Shown: piece by piece, positions 7,066 through 13,278 of the stretch
Layout of the letters: each line of letters starts with the position of its first letter
Numbering within the stretch: position 1 is the first letter of the stretch
Assembly: GCA_050257395.1 (NCBI GenBank)
Contig: JBLMWU010000321.1
Span: forward strand, 1 to 23,873
Direction: 5' to 3'
Source of the DNA: JAIRTY01 sp050257395
GTDB lineage: Bacteria > Actinomycetota > Actinomycetes > Streptosporangiales > Streptosporangiaceae
DNA length: 23,873 bases
The notes under the pieces: model-generated
What the model saw: the letters and a program-made list of their open reading frames with translations, nothing else
Told to the model about the DNA's origin: nothing
Database searches by the model: none
Made by a program: the position numbers and the translations under genes

Positions 7066-7101
7066 AGCCTAGTGAACGAAGAACCAGGTGTCAGCCTGGT
7101 T
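7066..7101 (-). promoter_or_regulatory. helD promoter with -35 inside a perfect inverted repeat
   Basis: On the minus strand, CTGACA (7094-7089) and TAGGCT (7071-7066) are separated by exactly 17 nt, a near-consensus housekeeping promoter, predicting a start near 7059 and a leader of about 40 nt. The -35 hexamer is precisely the 6-nt centre of a perfect inverted repeat with 7-nt arms AACCAGG and CCTGGTT (7082-7101). A dimeric regulator bound there would block or replace sigma contact. As RNA the same repeat could also act as a weak 3' hairpin for the MFS gene, which ends at 7133. Confidence 0.65.
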
Positions 7102-7132
7102 TCCGCCGGTGGCCGCCGCGCGGGGCCGGGGC

Positions 7133-8671
7133 TCAGCCGTCTGCGGCGGCGCCGGCCTCGGTGCTGAACCGGCGGGGCACCACCACCAGCACCACCAGCA
7201 GCGTGAGCACCGCGAACACGGCCATCCCCAGGTAGACATCGCGGGTCCCGGCGGTGATCGCCCGGCGCAGGTACTCCGCTGCCGTTTGGCCAAGCGAGCC
7301 GGGGTGGGTGAGCGCGGCGCCAGCCTCGTTCACCTGATGCGGCAGTTTCGCGTGAACGGCCGCGGGCGCGGCCCGCAGCCGGCTGCCGAGCGCGGCGTTG
7401 AAGATCGCCCCGAAGACGGCCGCGCCCACGCTCTGGCCGAGGTAGCGGCCGAACATGACCGTGCCGGTGACCACCCCGCGCTGCTCCCACGGCACCGTGG
7501 ACTGCGGCGCCACCACGCTGCACACGGAGATCAGGCCCAGCCCGAAGCCGAGCACGAAGGTGCTCACCACGGGCAGCCACACCGCGCGCGAGCCGCCCTG
7601 CAGCAGGAACACCCCGACGGCCGCCAGGCAGATCAGCGCGCCGGTGATCTCGGTGTTCCGGAAGCCCATGCCCAGGAAGAACCGGGCGGACACGGCCGAG
7701 GCGAGCGGCCAGCCGATCGACATGGTGGCCAGCACGGCGCCGGCGGCGATCGCCCCCAGGCCCAGCACCGACTGCCCGTAGGTGGCCAGGAAGGTGAACG
7801 GGCCGATCACCAGCAGGCCCAGCCCCAGCGAGGCCAGCCCGGACCCGGCCAGCACCCGGCGGGTCCAGAACCACGGCGGCACGATCGGCTCGGCCGCCCG
7901 GCGCTCGGCCGCCACCGCACCGGCCGTGCCCGCCGCCGCCACCGCGAACACCGCCAGGCTGGGCGCGGACAGCCAGGGCCAGGCCACCCCGCCCTGCACC
8001 AGGCCGAAGATCAGCGACCCCGCGGCCACCAGGATGAGGACCGCGCCGGCCACGTCGATCCGGTGCCGCCTGCGGGCCACCTTCTCGTGCAGGAAGCGGG
8101 CGATGAGCGCGATGGCGGCCGCGCCGAGCGGCAGGTTGATCACGAAGATCCAGCGCCAGGACACGTACTGGGCGAGCGATCCGCCCAGCGCCGGGCCGAC
8201 CACCGCGGACACCCCCCAGACGCTGGACAGCCAGCCCTGGACGCGGCCCCGCTCCTCCAGGTCGTACAGATCCCCGGCCAGCGTGTTGACGGTCGCCATG
8301 ATCGACCCGGCGCCCAGCCCCTGCACCGCCCGGAAGGCGATCAGGCTGACCATGCTCCAGGCCACCGCGCTGAGCGCGGAACCCGCCAGGAAGATCAGCA
8401 TGCCCGCGATCAGGATCGGCTTGCGGCCCCACAGGTCGGCCAGCTTCCCGTAGACCGGGATGGTCACGGTCTGGGTCAGCAGGTAGGCCGAGAAAACCCA
8501 GCTGAACAGGCTGAACCCGCCCAGGTCCCGGACCACCTGGGGGATGGCGGTCGCCACGATCGTGTTGTCCATGGCCGACAGCGCCATGGTGACCATCAGG
8601 GCGATGAGGACGGGGGTGCGGTGGGTGGGGCGGGCCGGGGCGGTCACCGCGGACCGGGGCGGAGCAGACAT
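7133..8671 (-). CDS. MFS drug/proton antiporter of the DHA2 (14-helix) type
   Basis: The 512-aa protein is an inner-membrane exporter of the EmrB/QacA branch. Helix 1 carries LMVTMALSAMDNTIVATAIPQVVRDL (the family's D-in-helix-1 motif), and the loop 2-3 signature is GKLADLWGRKPIL. Motif C lies in helix 5, SAVVGPALGGSLAQYVSWRWIFVINLPLG. About fourteen hydrophobic segments follow, ending in LGMAVFAVLTLLVVLVVVPRRF. The start at 8671 gives MSAPPRSA and then the first helix; extension upstream to other starts only adds non-family sequence. No strong ribosome binding site is visible; a TAGGCT element 10 nt upstream suggests a very short leader. It lies upstream of helD in the same direction. The substrate cannot be predicted. 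Confidence 0.93.
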   Translation of the reverse strand: MSAPPRSAVTAPARPTHRTPVLIALMVTMALSAMDNTIVATAIPQVVRDLGGFSLFSWVFSAYLLTQTVTIPVYGKLADLWGRKPILIAGMLIFLAGSALSAVAWSMVSLIAFRAVQGLGAGSIMATVNTLAGDLYDLEERGRVQGWLSSVWGVSAVVGPALGGSLAQYVSWRWIFVINLPLGAAAIALIARFLHEKVARRRHRIDVAGAVLILVAAGSLIFGLVQGGVAWPWLSAPSLAVFAVAAAGTAGAVAAERRAAEPIVPPWFWTRRVLAGSGLASLGLGLLVIGPFTFLATYGQSVLGLGAIAAGAVLATMSIGWPLASAVSARFFLGMGFRNTEITGALICLAAVGVFLLQGGSRAVWLPVVSTFVLGFGLGLISVCSVVAPQSTVPWEQRGVVTGTVMFGRYLGQSVGAAVFGAIFNAALGSRLRAAPAAVHAKLPHQVNEAGAALTHPGSLGQTAAEYLRRAITAGTRDVYLGMAVFAVLTLLVVLVVVPRRFSTEAGAAADG

Positions 8672-8681
8672 ATCAGCTCGC

Positions 8682-8687
8682 AGCCTA
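8682..8687 (-). promoter_or_regulatory. Candidate -10 element of the MFS gene (TAGGCT)
   Basis: TAGGCT on the minus strand ends 10 nt before the ATG at 8671, implying a leader of only a few bases. No -35 match is evident. It lies in the 86-nt divergent spacer shared with the rightward element at 8746-8751. Confidence 0.4.
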
Positions 8688-8745
8688 ACCGGAGGCCGCC
8701 ACCGGTCCCCGCCCGGGCCCGCCCGCGGACGAGCTGGGCAGGCAT

Positions 8746-8751
8746 TACGCT
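8746..8751 (+). promoter_or_regulatory. Candidate -10 element (TACGCT) placed for a leaderless transcript
   Basis: TACGCT fits TANNNT and is followed by 6 nt and then GTG at 8758, the geometry of actinobacterial leaderless promoters, in which the first transcribed base is the first base of the start codon. No -35 hexamer is convincing. The same TACGCT-N6-GTG arrangement occurs at 19010-18996 on the minus strand. Confidence 0.5.
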
Positions 8752-8757
8752 GGAAAC

Positions 8758-8811
8758 GTGGCGATTTCGCACCTGCGGGTGCAGATCTGGGTGGCGGGGC
8801 CCGGTGCGTAG
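8758..8811 (+). CDS. Possible 17-residue leaderless ORF overlapping the MEDS gene
   Basis: The GTG at 8758 opens MAISHLRVQIWVAGPGA and stops at TAG 8809-8811. The start sits exactly where the transcript should begin if the TACGCT box at 8746 is used. Its stop overlaps the GTG start of the next gene at 8804 by 8 nt, so terminating ribosomes could re-initiate on the MEDS gene. It has no homology I recognise. It may be a coupling leader, or the true MEDS start may be elsewhere and this frame a coincidence. Confidence 0.35.
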   Translation: MAISHLRVQIWVAGPGA

Positions 8812-9628
8812 TCACGGCGCGCGCTTCGAGTGCCTGCTGATGCGGCCGCATGACCACATCGGCTGGACCTTCGCGGGCCCGGCCGGGTTCGCGGCGCTGG
8901 CCAGGCCGTTCCTGGCCGAGGGCGCGGCGCGGGGCGAGCGGCTCATGTACGTGGCCGCCGACCCCGACCCGGCCGCCGTGGCGGGCCTGGGCGGCCCGGA
9001 AGCGGTCACGGTCGCGAGCATCGCGGAGGTCTACGGGCCGTCCGGGATCGTGGACGCGGCCGCCCAGCGGGCCACGTTCGCGGCGGCGCTGGCCAGCGCG
9101 CTGGCCGCGGGCTACCGCGGGATCCGGGTGGCCGCCGACAACACCGCGCTGGTCACCAGCGAGGACCGGCTGGCGGCGTGGGTCCGGTGGGAGGTGGTGG
9201 CCGACCGGTTCATGGCCGGGCACCAGGTCACCGGCCTCTGCGCGTTCGACCGGGACCAGGTTGACGTGGACCGGCTGCGCCACCTGGCCACGCTGCACCC
9301 GCTGTCGTCAGCCGACAGCCCGGTCCCGCAGTTCCGGCTCTACGCGGACGCGGGCGATCTGCGCGCCGAGGGCGACCTCGACTCGCTCGCCATCAGCCAG
9401 CTGCGGCTCGCCCTGGACCAGCTGCCCCAGGGCACCGGCGTGCTGATCGACCTGGCCGCGGCGACCCTCCGGGGCCGCACCGCCCTGGCCGGCCTGGTGC
9501 ACCTGAGCGGCGACGGCGTGACCGTCACGATCCAGGGCGAGCCGGCCGCCATCGGCCTGCTGCGCCCGCGGGCCGGGCGGCTCGTGCTCCGCGAGGTCTG
9601 GCCGCCCGCGCCCGCGCCAGCGCCGTAG
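8804..9628 (+). CDS. MEDS-domain protein with STAS-like C-terminus
   Basis: The 274-aa product resembles proteins with the MEDS domain (named for methanogen/methylotroph DcmR sensors), a RecA-like fold found in stress and one-carbon regulators. The first 175 or so residues contain HDHIGWTFAGPAGFAALARPFLAEGAARGERLMYVA and a conserved late segment, WVRWEVVADRF followed by TGLCAFDRDQV. Residues about 185-270 resemble a STAS domain (PQFRLYADAGDLRAEGDLD, GVLIDLAAATLRGRTALAGLVHL), so it may be an anti-sigma-antagonist-like or regulatory adaptor. The GTG at 8804 has GGCGGGG upstream; an ATG at 8840 (MRPHDHIGW) is an alternative. The stop lies 116 nt before the kinase start chosen here, or overlaps an alternative kinase GTG at 9628. 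Co-function with the kinase is inference. Confidence 0.85.
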   Translation: MRSHGARFECLLMRPHDHIGWTFAGPAGFAALARPFLAEGAARGERLMYVAADPDPAAVAGLGGPEAVTVASIAEVYGPSGIVDAAAQRATFAAALASALAAGYRGIRVAADNTALVTSEDRLAAWVRWEVVADRFMAGHQVTGLCAFDRDQVDVDRLRHLATLHPLSSADSPVPQFRLYADAGDLRAEGDLDSLAISQLRLALDQLPQGTGVLIDLAAATLRGRTALAGLVHLSGDGVTVTIQGEPAAIGLLRPRAGRLVLREVWPPAPAPAP

Positions 9629-9732
9629 TGGCGCGGCACCTGCTGCCTGGCCGCCGGCCCGGGCGCACCCCCACTCGCGCCGCCCAGCCGGGGTCAGAGC
9701 GGTTCACCTGGCACAACTCGGGACGTAGCGAG

Positions 9733-9738
9733 CACAAT
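9733..9738 (+). promoter_or_regulatory. Weak candidate -10 element (CACAAT) before the kinase gene
   Basis: CACAAT is followed by 6 nt and GTG at 9745, the same spacing as the stronger boxes at 8746 and 19010. The hexamer is imperfect and no -35 is seen. It supports, but does not prove, an independent leaderless start for the ABC-kinase gene. Confidence 0.3.
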
Positions 9739-9744
9739 GTCCGG

Positions 9745-12264
9745 GTGACCCTCACCCTCCAGCAGGCCGCGGCGGTGCCGCTGCTGTCCGTGCGCGGGCT
9801 CGCCGTGCGGTTCGGGCCGCTGCGCGCGCTGGACCGGGTGGACCTCACCATCGGCGCCGGGGAGACGGTCGCGCTGGCCGGCGAGAACGGGGCGGGCAAG
9901 ACCACCCTGGTGCGCGCCATCGCCGGGGACATCGCACCCGCGGCCGGGCAGGTGCAGCTGTCGGGCCGGCCGGTGCCGACCGACCCGGCCACGGTCGCCC
10001 GCCGCGGGGTGGCGGTGGTCTGGCAGGACCTGGCGCTGTGCGACAACCTCGACATCGCCGCCAACATGCTGCTCGGCCAGGAGGACGGCCGGTTCATGTT
10101 CTCCGAGGCCCGCCAGCACGCCCGGGCCACGGCACTGCTGGCGGAGCTGGGCATCCCGCTCGACGACACCACCAAGGGGGTCCGGACCCTGTCCGGCGGG
10201 CAGCGGCAGCTGCTGGCGGTCGCCCGCGCGATGAGCCGCAAGCCCCACCTGCTGATCCTCGACGAGCCGACCGCCGCGCTCGGCGTCACCGAGTCCGCCC
10301 AGGTCGAGCAGCTCATCACGGCGCTGCGCGGGCAGGGCACCAGCATCCTGCTGGTCTCGCACGACGTGGAGCAGATGTTCCGGCTGGCGGACCGGATCGT
10401 GGTGCTGCGGCACGGCACCGTGGCCGGGGATGTGGACGTGCGCACCACCCACCCCGACGACCTGGTCGCGCTGATCTCCGGCCAGCGGGTGGACTCCTCC
10501 GCCCGCCACCAGCTCACCCGGCTGCACGGGCTGGTGGACCGGCTGGCCTCGGCCGACCCCTCCTCCAGCCTGTCGCTGATCCTGTCGGCGCTCGGCGCCG
10601 CGCTGTCCGCCGAGCGGCTGTGCATCCACCTGCTGGAAGACCAGGACCTGATCTGCGCCGCCTCCATCGGCCTGCCGCCCGCCCTGCTGGCGGCCTGGTC
10701 GCGGCTGCCGCGCGGGCCGGGCGGCGGCCCGGTGGGCCGGGCCGCCGCCGCCGCGGAAACCGTGGTCGACGAGGACACCCCCCGCGGGAGCTGGCAGTCC
10801 TTCCGCGAGCTGGCGGTGGCGGCCCGGGTCGGCAGTTCCTGGTCGGTCCCGGTGCTGGGGCCCAGCGGGCTGATCGGGGTCATCACCGTGTTCCGGCCGC
10901 AGGCGGGCCGGCCCCAGCGCGACGAGCTCGACCTGGTCACCCTGTACGCGGGGTACGCGGCCAGCGCGGTCGAGCGGGACCGGCTGCTGGAGCAGGTCAC
11001 CGCGCGCAACCGGGTGCTGGAGACCATCCGGGAGATGCTGGAGGCGCTGGCCGGGCCGGTGCCGGTGGCCGAGAGCCTGGTGATCGCGCTGCGCTCGCTG
11101 TGCCGCGGCCTGCAGGCCGACGAGGTGGCCCTGGTCAGCGACACCCAGGGGGAGCCGGACACCGGCAGCGGCGCGGCGGCGGACCCCGCGGCGGGCGGGA
11201 ACGGCAACGGCCAGCCCGGGGGAACCGCCCGCTGCCGGGCGTTCGCGGGCGCCGGCACCCGCACCCGGCCGTCCCGGTCCCTGCTGGCCGGCGCGGCCGG
11301 GGCGCTGGCCGCGGCCAGGCAGGACGGGCAGGTCCGGCCGCTGCCCGGGCCCGGCGGGCAGCGGCTGGCGGTGACCTTCCGCGCCCCCGGCGGGGCCGCC
11401 GCCCTGGCCGCGGGGTGGGACGGGACGCAGGCGTCCCCGGACGCGGTCGCGCTGCTGGAGGACGCCGCGCACTCGCTGCAGCTCGCGCTGGAGCGCGAGG
11501 AGGCCGGCAAGGCACACGAGGAGGCCGCCGCCCTGCGGCGCTCGCAGCAGCTGCAGCGGACTTTCCTGTCCCGGCTCAGCCACGAGCTGCGCACCCCGCT
11601 GACCGCCATCCGCGGCTACGCCTCCAGCCTGCTGCAGACCGACGTGACCTGGGACAGCGAATCCCAGCAGCGGTTCCTGAGCCGGATCGCGGCCGAGTCG
11701 GCCCGGCTCGGGCGGCTGGTCGGCGACCTGCTCGACTTCTCGGCGATCGAGTCGCAGATCCTGCGGCTGCAGTCCGACTGGTGCGAGCTGCCGCTGGTGA
11801 TCGAGGCGGCCGCGGCCTGCCTGCCGCCCCCCGAGGCCGGCCGGGTGGAGGTCAGCTGCGACCCGGGCCTGCCCGTGGTGTGGGCCGACCACGACCGGCT
11901 GGAGCAGGTCTTCGTGAACCTGCTCGACAACGCGTTCCGGCACAACCCGCCCGGGACCCGCGCCACCATCCGGGCTAGCGCCGACGGGCCGGGCGGGGTG
12001 GTCGTCAGCGTCCGCGACGACGGCCAGGGCATGCCGCCGGACCTGGCCGGGGCGCCGTTCGACCGGCGCCGCCAGCACTCGCCCGCCGCAGGCGCGGGGC
12101 TCGGCCTGTCCATCGCCAAGGGGATCGTGGAGGCGCACGGCGGGGAGCTGAGCCAGGAATGGTCCGGGAGCGGCACCAGCTTTCACATCCGCCTGCCGAG
12201 TGAACGGCCGCCCCGGCAGGCCGCCACCGACGGCGCGGCCGGAGGGAGTAACCCGGATGCCTGA
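9745..12264 (+). CDS. Fusion of a sugar-type ABC ATPase to GAF modules and a sensor histidine kinase
   Basis: The 839-aa cytoplasmic protein joins two normally separate machines. Residues about 12-245 are a complete ABC nucleotide-binding domain of the sugar importer class: Walker A GENGAGKTT (Lys52), Q-loop WQDLALC (Gln94), signature LSGGQRQ (149-155), Walker B LLILDEPTAAL (Asp173, Glu174), H-loop LLVSHD (His206). Residues about 255-410 look like a GAF domain and about 430-595 a second, degenerate one. A HisKA domain has SRLSHELRTPLTAIRGYASSL (His613), and the HATPase has the N-box VNLLDNAFRHN (Asn725, Asn729), the G1 box VRDDGQGM and the G2 box GAGLGLS. No membrane segment is present. The GTG at 9745 is preferred because the 39 residues added by the GTG at 9628 are non-family; neither has a clear ribosome binding site. 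It overlaps the response regulator by 8 nt. Confidence 0.93.
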   Translation: MTLTLQQAAAVPLLSVRGLAVRFGPLRALDRVDLTIGAGETVALAGENGAGKTTLVRAIAGDIAPAAGQVQLSGRPVPTDPATVARRGVAVVWQDLALCDNLDIAANMLLGQEDGRFMFSEARQHARATALLAELGIPLDDTTKGVRTLSGGQRQLLAVARAMSRKPHLLILDEPTAALGVTESAQVEQLITALRGQGTSILLVSHDVEQMFRLADRIVVLRHGTVAGDVDVRTTHPDDLVALISGQRVDSSARHQLTRLHGLVDRLASADPSSSLSLILSALGAALSAERLCIHLLEDQDLICAASIGLPPALLAAWSRLPRGPGGGPVGRAAAAAETVVDEDTPRGSWQSFRELAVAARVGSSWSVPVLGPSGLIGVITVFRPQAGRPQRDELDLVTLYAGYAASAVERDRLLEQVTARNRVLETIREMLEALAGPVPVAESLVIALRSLCRGLQADEVALVSDTQGEPDTGSGAAADPAAGGNGNGQPGGTARCRAFAGAGTRTRPSRSLLAGAAGALAAARQDGQVRPLPGPGGQRLAVTFRAPGGAAALAAGWDGTQASPDAVALLEDAAHSLQLALEREEAGKAHEEAAALRRSQQLQRTFLSRLSHELRTPLTAIRGYASSLLQTDVTWDSESQQRFLSRIAAESARLGRLVGDLLDFSAIESQILRLQSDWCELPLVIEAAAACLPPPEAGRVEVSCDPGLPVVWADHDRLEQVFVNLLDNAFRHNPPGTRATIRASADGPGGVVVSVRDDGQGMPPDLAGAPFDRRRQHSPAAGAGLGLSIAKGIVEAHGGELSQEWSGSGTSFHIRLPSERPPRQAATDGAAGGSNPDA

Positions 12265-12961
12265 GGCCGGCCCGAGCACCCGGGTGCTGCTGGTCGAGGA
12301 CGACCCCAACATCGTCGACCTGATCCGCTCCAACCTCGCCGTGCGCGGCTTCGACACGGTGGTGTCGGCGGACGGGGCGCGGGCGCTGCAGCTGCTGGAC
12401 ACCGAGGGCCCCGACATCGTGCTGCTGGACCTGATGCTGCCCGAGGCGGACGGGTTCGAGCTGTGCCGGCAGATGCGGGAACGCTCACCGGTCGGGATCA
12501 TCGTGGTGTCGGCGCGCGGCGGCGAGCGGGACAAGGTCACCGCCCTGTACGCGGGCGCGGACGACTACCTGACCAAGCCGTTCAGCATCGAGGAGCTGCT
12601 GGCGCGGATCGTGGCCACGCTGCGCCGGACCCGGCCGGCCCAGCCGCGCGAGCCGGGCCCGCCGGTCATCGAGGCGGGCGGGCTGGTGATCGACCTGGCG
12701 GGCCAGCAGGTCACCCGGGACGGCCGGCCGGTGCACCTGACCCCGACCGAGTTCGCGCTGCTGCGCGAGCTCGCCACCAACCGCGGCAAGCTGCTCACGC
12801 ACGCGCACCTGCTGCGCCGGGTGTGGGGGCAGGGTTACGCGACCCAGACCGAGTACGTGCGGGTCTACGTCCGGCGGCTGCGGGCCAAGCTTGAGGACGA
12901 GGGCGCGGCCCCGCTCATCCTCACCCACCCCCGGGCCGGCTACCGGATGGCGCCCGAGTGA
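12257..12961 (+). CDS. OmpR/KdpE-family response regulator
   Basis: The 234-aa DNA-binding regulator is the evident partner of the ABC-kinase fusion. The receiver domain (residues about 8-120) has the acidic pair Glu14-Asp15-Asp16, the phospho-acceptor Asp58 in DIVLLDLMLPEADG, switch Ser85 and Lys107 in DDYLTKPFS. The winged-helix output domain (about 135-232) has VHLTPTEFALLRELATN, the recognition helix region TEYVRVYVRRLRAKL and the terminal hairpin LILTHPRAGYRM. The ATG overlaps the kinase stop (ATGCCTGA) and has GGAGGGAG upstream, so both are made from one message. The likely target is the box array at 13083-13148, immediately downstream, ahead of the sugar transporter genes; that link is inference from position and spacing. 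Confidence 0.97.
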   Translation: MPEAGPSTRVLLVEDDPNIVDLIRSNLAVRGFDTVVSADGARALQLLDTEGPDIVLLDLMLPEADGFELCRQMRERSPVGIIVVSARGGERDKVTALYAGADDYLTKPFSIEELLARIVATLRRTRPAQPREPGPPVIEAGGLVIDLAGQQVTRDGRPVHLTPTEFALLRELATNRGKLLTHAHLLRRVWGQGYATQTEYVRVYVRRLRAKLEDEGAAPLILTHPRAGYRMAPE

Positions 12962-13044
12962 GCCGGGCACCGCACCGGCCGCGGCACCGGCACGGGGGCA
13001 GCCGGCCCGGGCCGCAGGGCCGCTCGTCCGTCCCGCCGGGGACC

Positions 13045-13071
13045 GCGGGCCCGGCTTCCCGGGACCCCCGC
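13045..13071 (+). terminator. Candidate hairpin terminator after the response regulator
   Basis: CCCGG and CCGGG close a CTTC tetraloop, and the outer GCGGG and CCCGC arms extend the stem with a 3-nt bulge (about 10 bp in all). It is 84 nt after the regulator stop and lacks a T-run. It would separate the signalling unit from the transporter operon, but GC-rich DNA forms such stems often. Confidence 0.35.
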
Positions 13072-13082
13072 CCCTGTCCCGG

Positions 13083-13148
13083 AAATCGCGTTCATGCAGG
13101 CCAAAACCGTGTTAATGGAATGTTAATGAGCCGCCGCTGATGTTCATG
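13083..13148 (+). promoter_or_regulatory. Four phased GTTMATG boxes: likely response-regulator operator
   Basis: Copies are CGTTCATG (13089), TGTTAATG (13110), TGTTAATG (13121) and TGTTCATG (13141). Start-to-start distances are 21, 11 and 20 nt, all close to whole helical turns, so the boxes face one side of the DNA. The middle pair is an exact 8-bp direct repeat with an 11-nt period, the usual arrangement for OmpR-family dimers. The first two boxes also share AAAYCG upstream. The last box ends about where a -35 element would be for the -10 at 13170, as expected for an activator. Confidence 0.72.
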
Positions 13149-13169
13149 ATCCGTTTACGGGGCCGCCCC

Positions 13170-13175
13170 TAGGGT
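13170..13175 (+). promoter_or_regulatory. Candidate -10 element of the sugar transporter operon (TAGGGT)
   Basis: TAGGGT fits TANNNT and lies 21 nt after the last GTTMATG box. The 17-nt-spaced -35 position (TGATCC) is a poor hexamer and overlaps the box, consistent with an activator-dependent promoter. The predicted start is near 13182, giving a leader of about 97 nt. Confidence 0.55.
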
Positions 13176-13205
13176 CGTTGGTAAATGAGCCGGTGCGCTG
13201 CGAAT

Positions 13206-13236
13206 GGCCGCTGGCCGCCCGACCGGCGGCGCGGCC
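13206..13236 (+). promoter_or_regulatory. Stem-loop in the 5' leader of the binding-protein gene
   Basis: Arms GGCCGC-TG-GCCGCC and GGCGGC-GCGGCC form a 12-bp stem with a 2-nt bulge around a CGACC loop. It falls inside the predicted untranslated leader, 42 nt before the TTG start, and a T5 run follows 15 nt later. It could stabilise or attenuate the message; no known riboswitch is recognised. Confidence 0.4.
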
Positions 13237-13278
13237 GACTTGACGCAGCGGGTTTTTCAACTGAACAAGGTGGTTTCG

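Larger units (their letters stand above)
12962..13278. other. Regulatory spacer between response regulator and binding-protein gene
   Basis: This 317-nt region has no credible ORF. Its left part is GC-rich and holds a candidate terminator hairpin (13045-13071). Its right part is unusually AT-rich for this genome and contains the four GTTMATG boxes, a -10 element at 13170, a 5'-leader hairpin (13206-13236) and the AAGGTGG ribosome binding site (13267-13273) that decides the TTG start of the next gene. Confidence 0.75.

Noticed and set aside
4939..7167. A 742-codon open frame on the plus strand opposite helD
   Set aside because: It is rich in Arg, Gln, His and Pro, has no domain, and is the antisense shadow of a clear HelD-family gene. 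Long spurious frames are expected at this GC content.
7088..8803. Upstream extension of the MEDS gene frame
   Set aside because: The extension lies antisense to the MFS gene and shows no family sequence; starts at 8804 or 8840 are better.
9628..9744. Start of the ABC-kinase gene at GTG 9628, overlapping the MEDS stop
   Set aside because: It adds 39 residues of Arg/Pro-rich sequence unlike ABC proteins and has no ribosome binding site. It is kept only as an alternative.
10038..11978. A 646-codon plus-strand frame inside the ABC-kinase gene, and a 948-codon frame opposite it
   Set aside because: Both are shadow frames; the real frame has every ABC and kinase motif.
13204..13278. ATG 13204 as the start of the binding-protein gene
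   Set aside because: It would put 25 extra residues before a normal signal peptide; the TTG at 13279 has a good ribosome binding site. The 13204 frame also runs through a stable hairpin.
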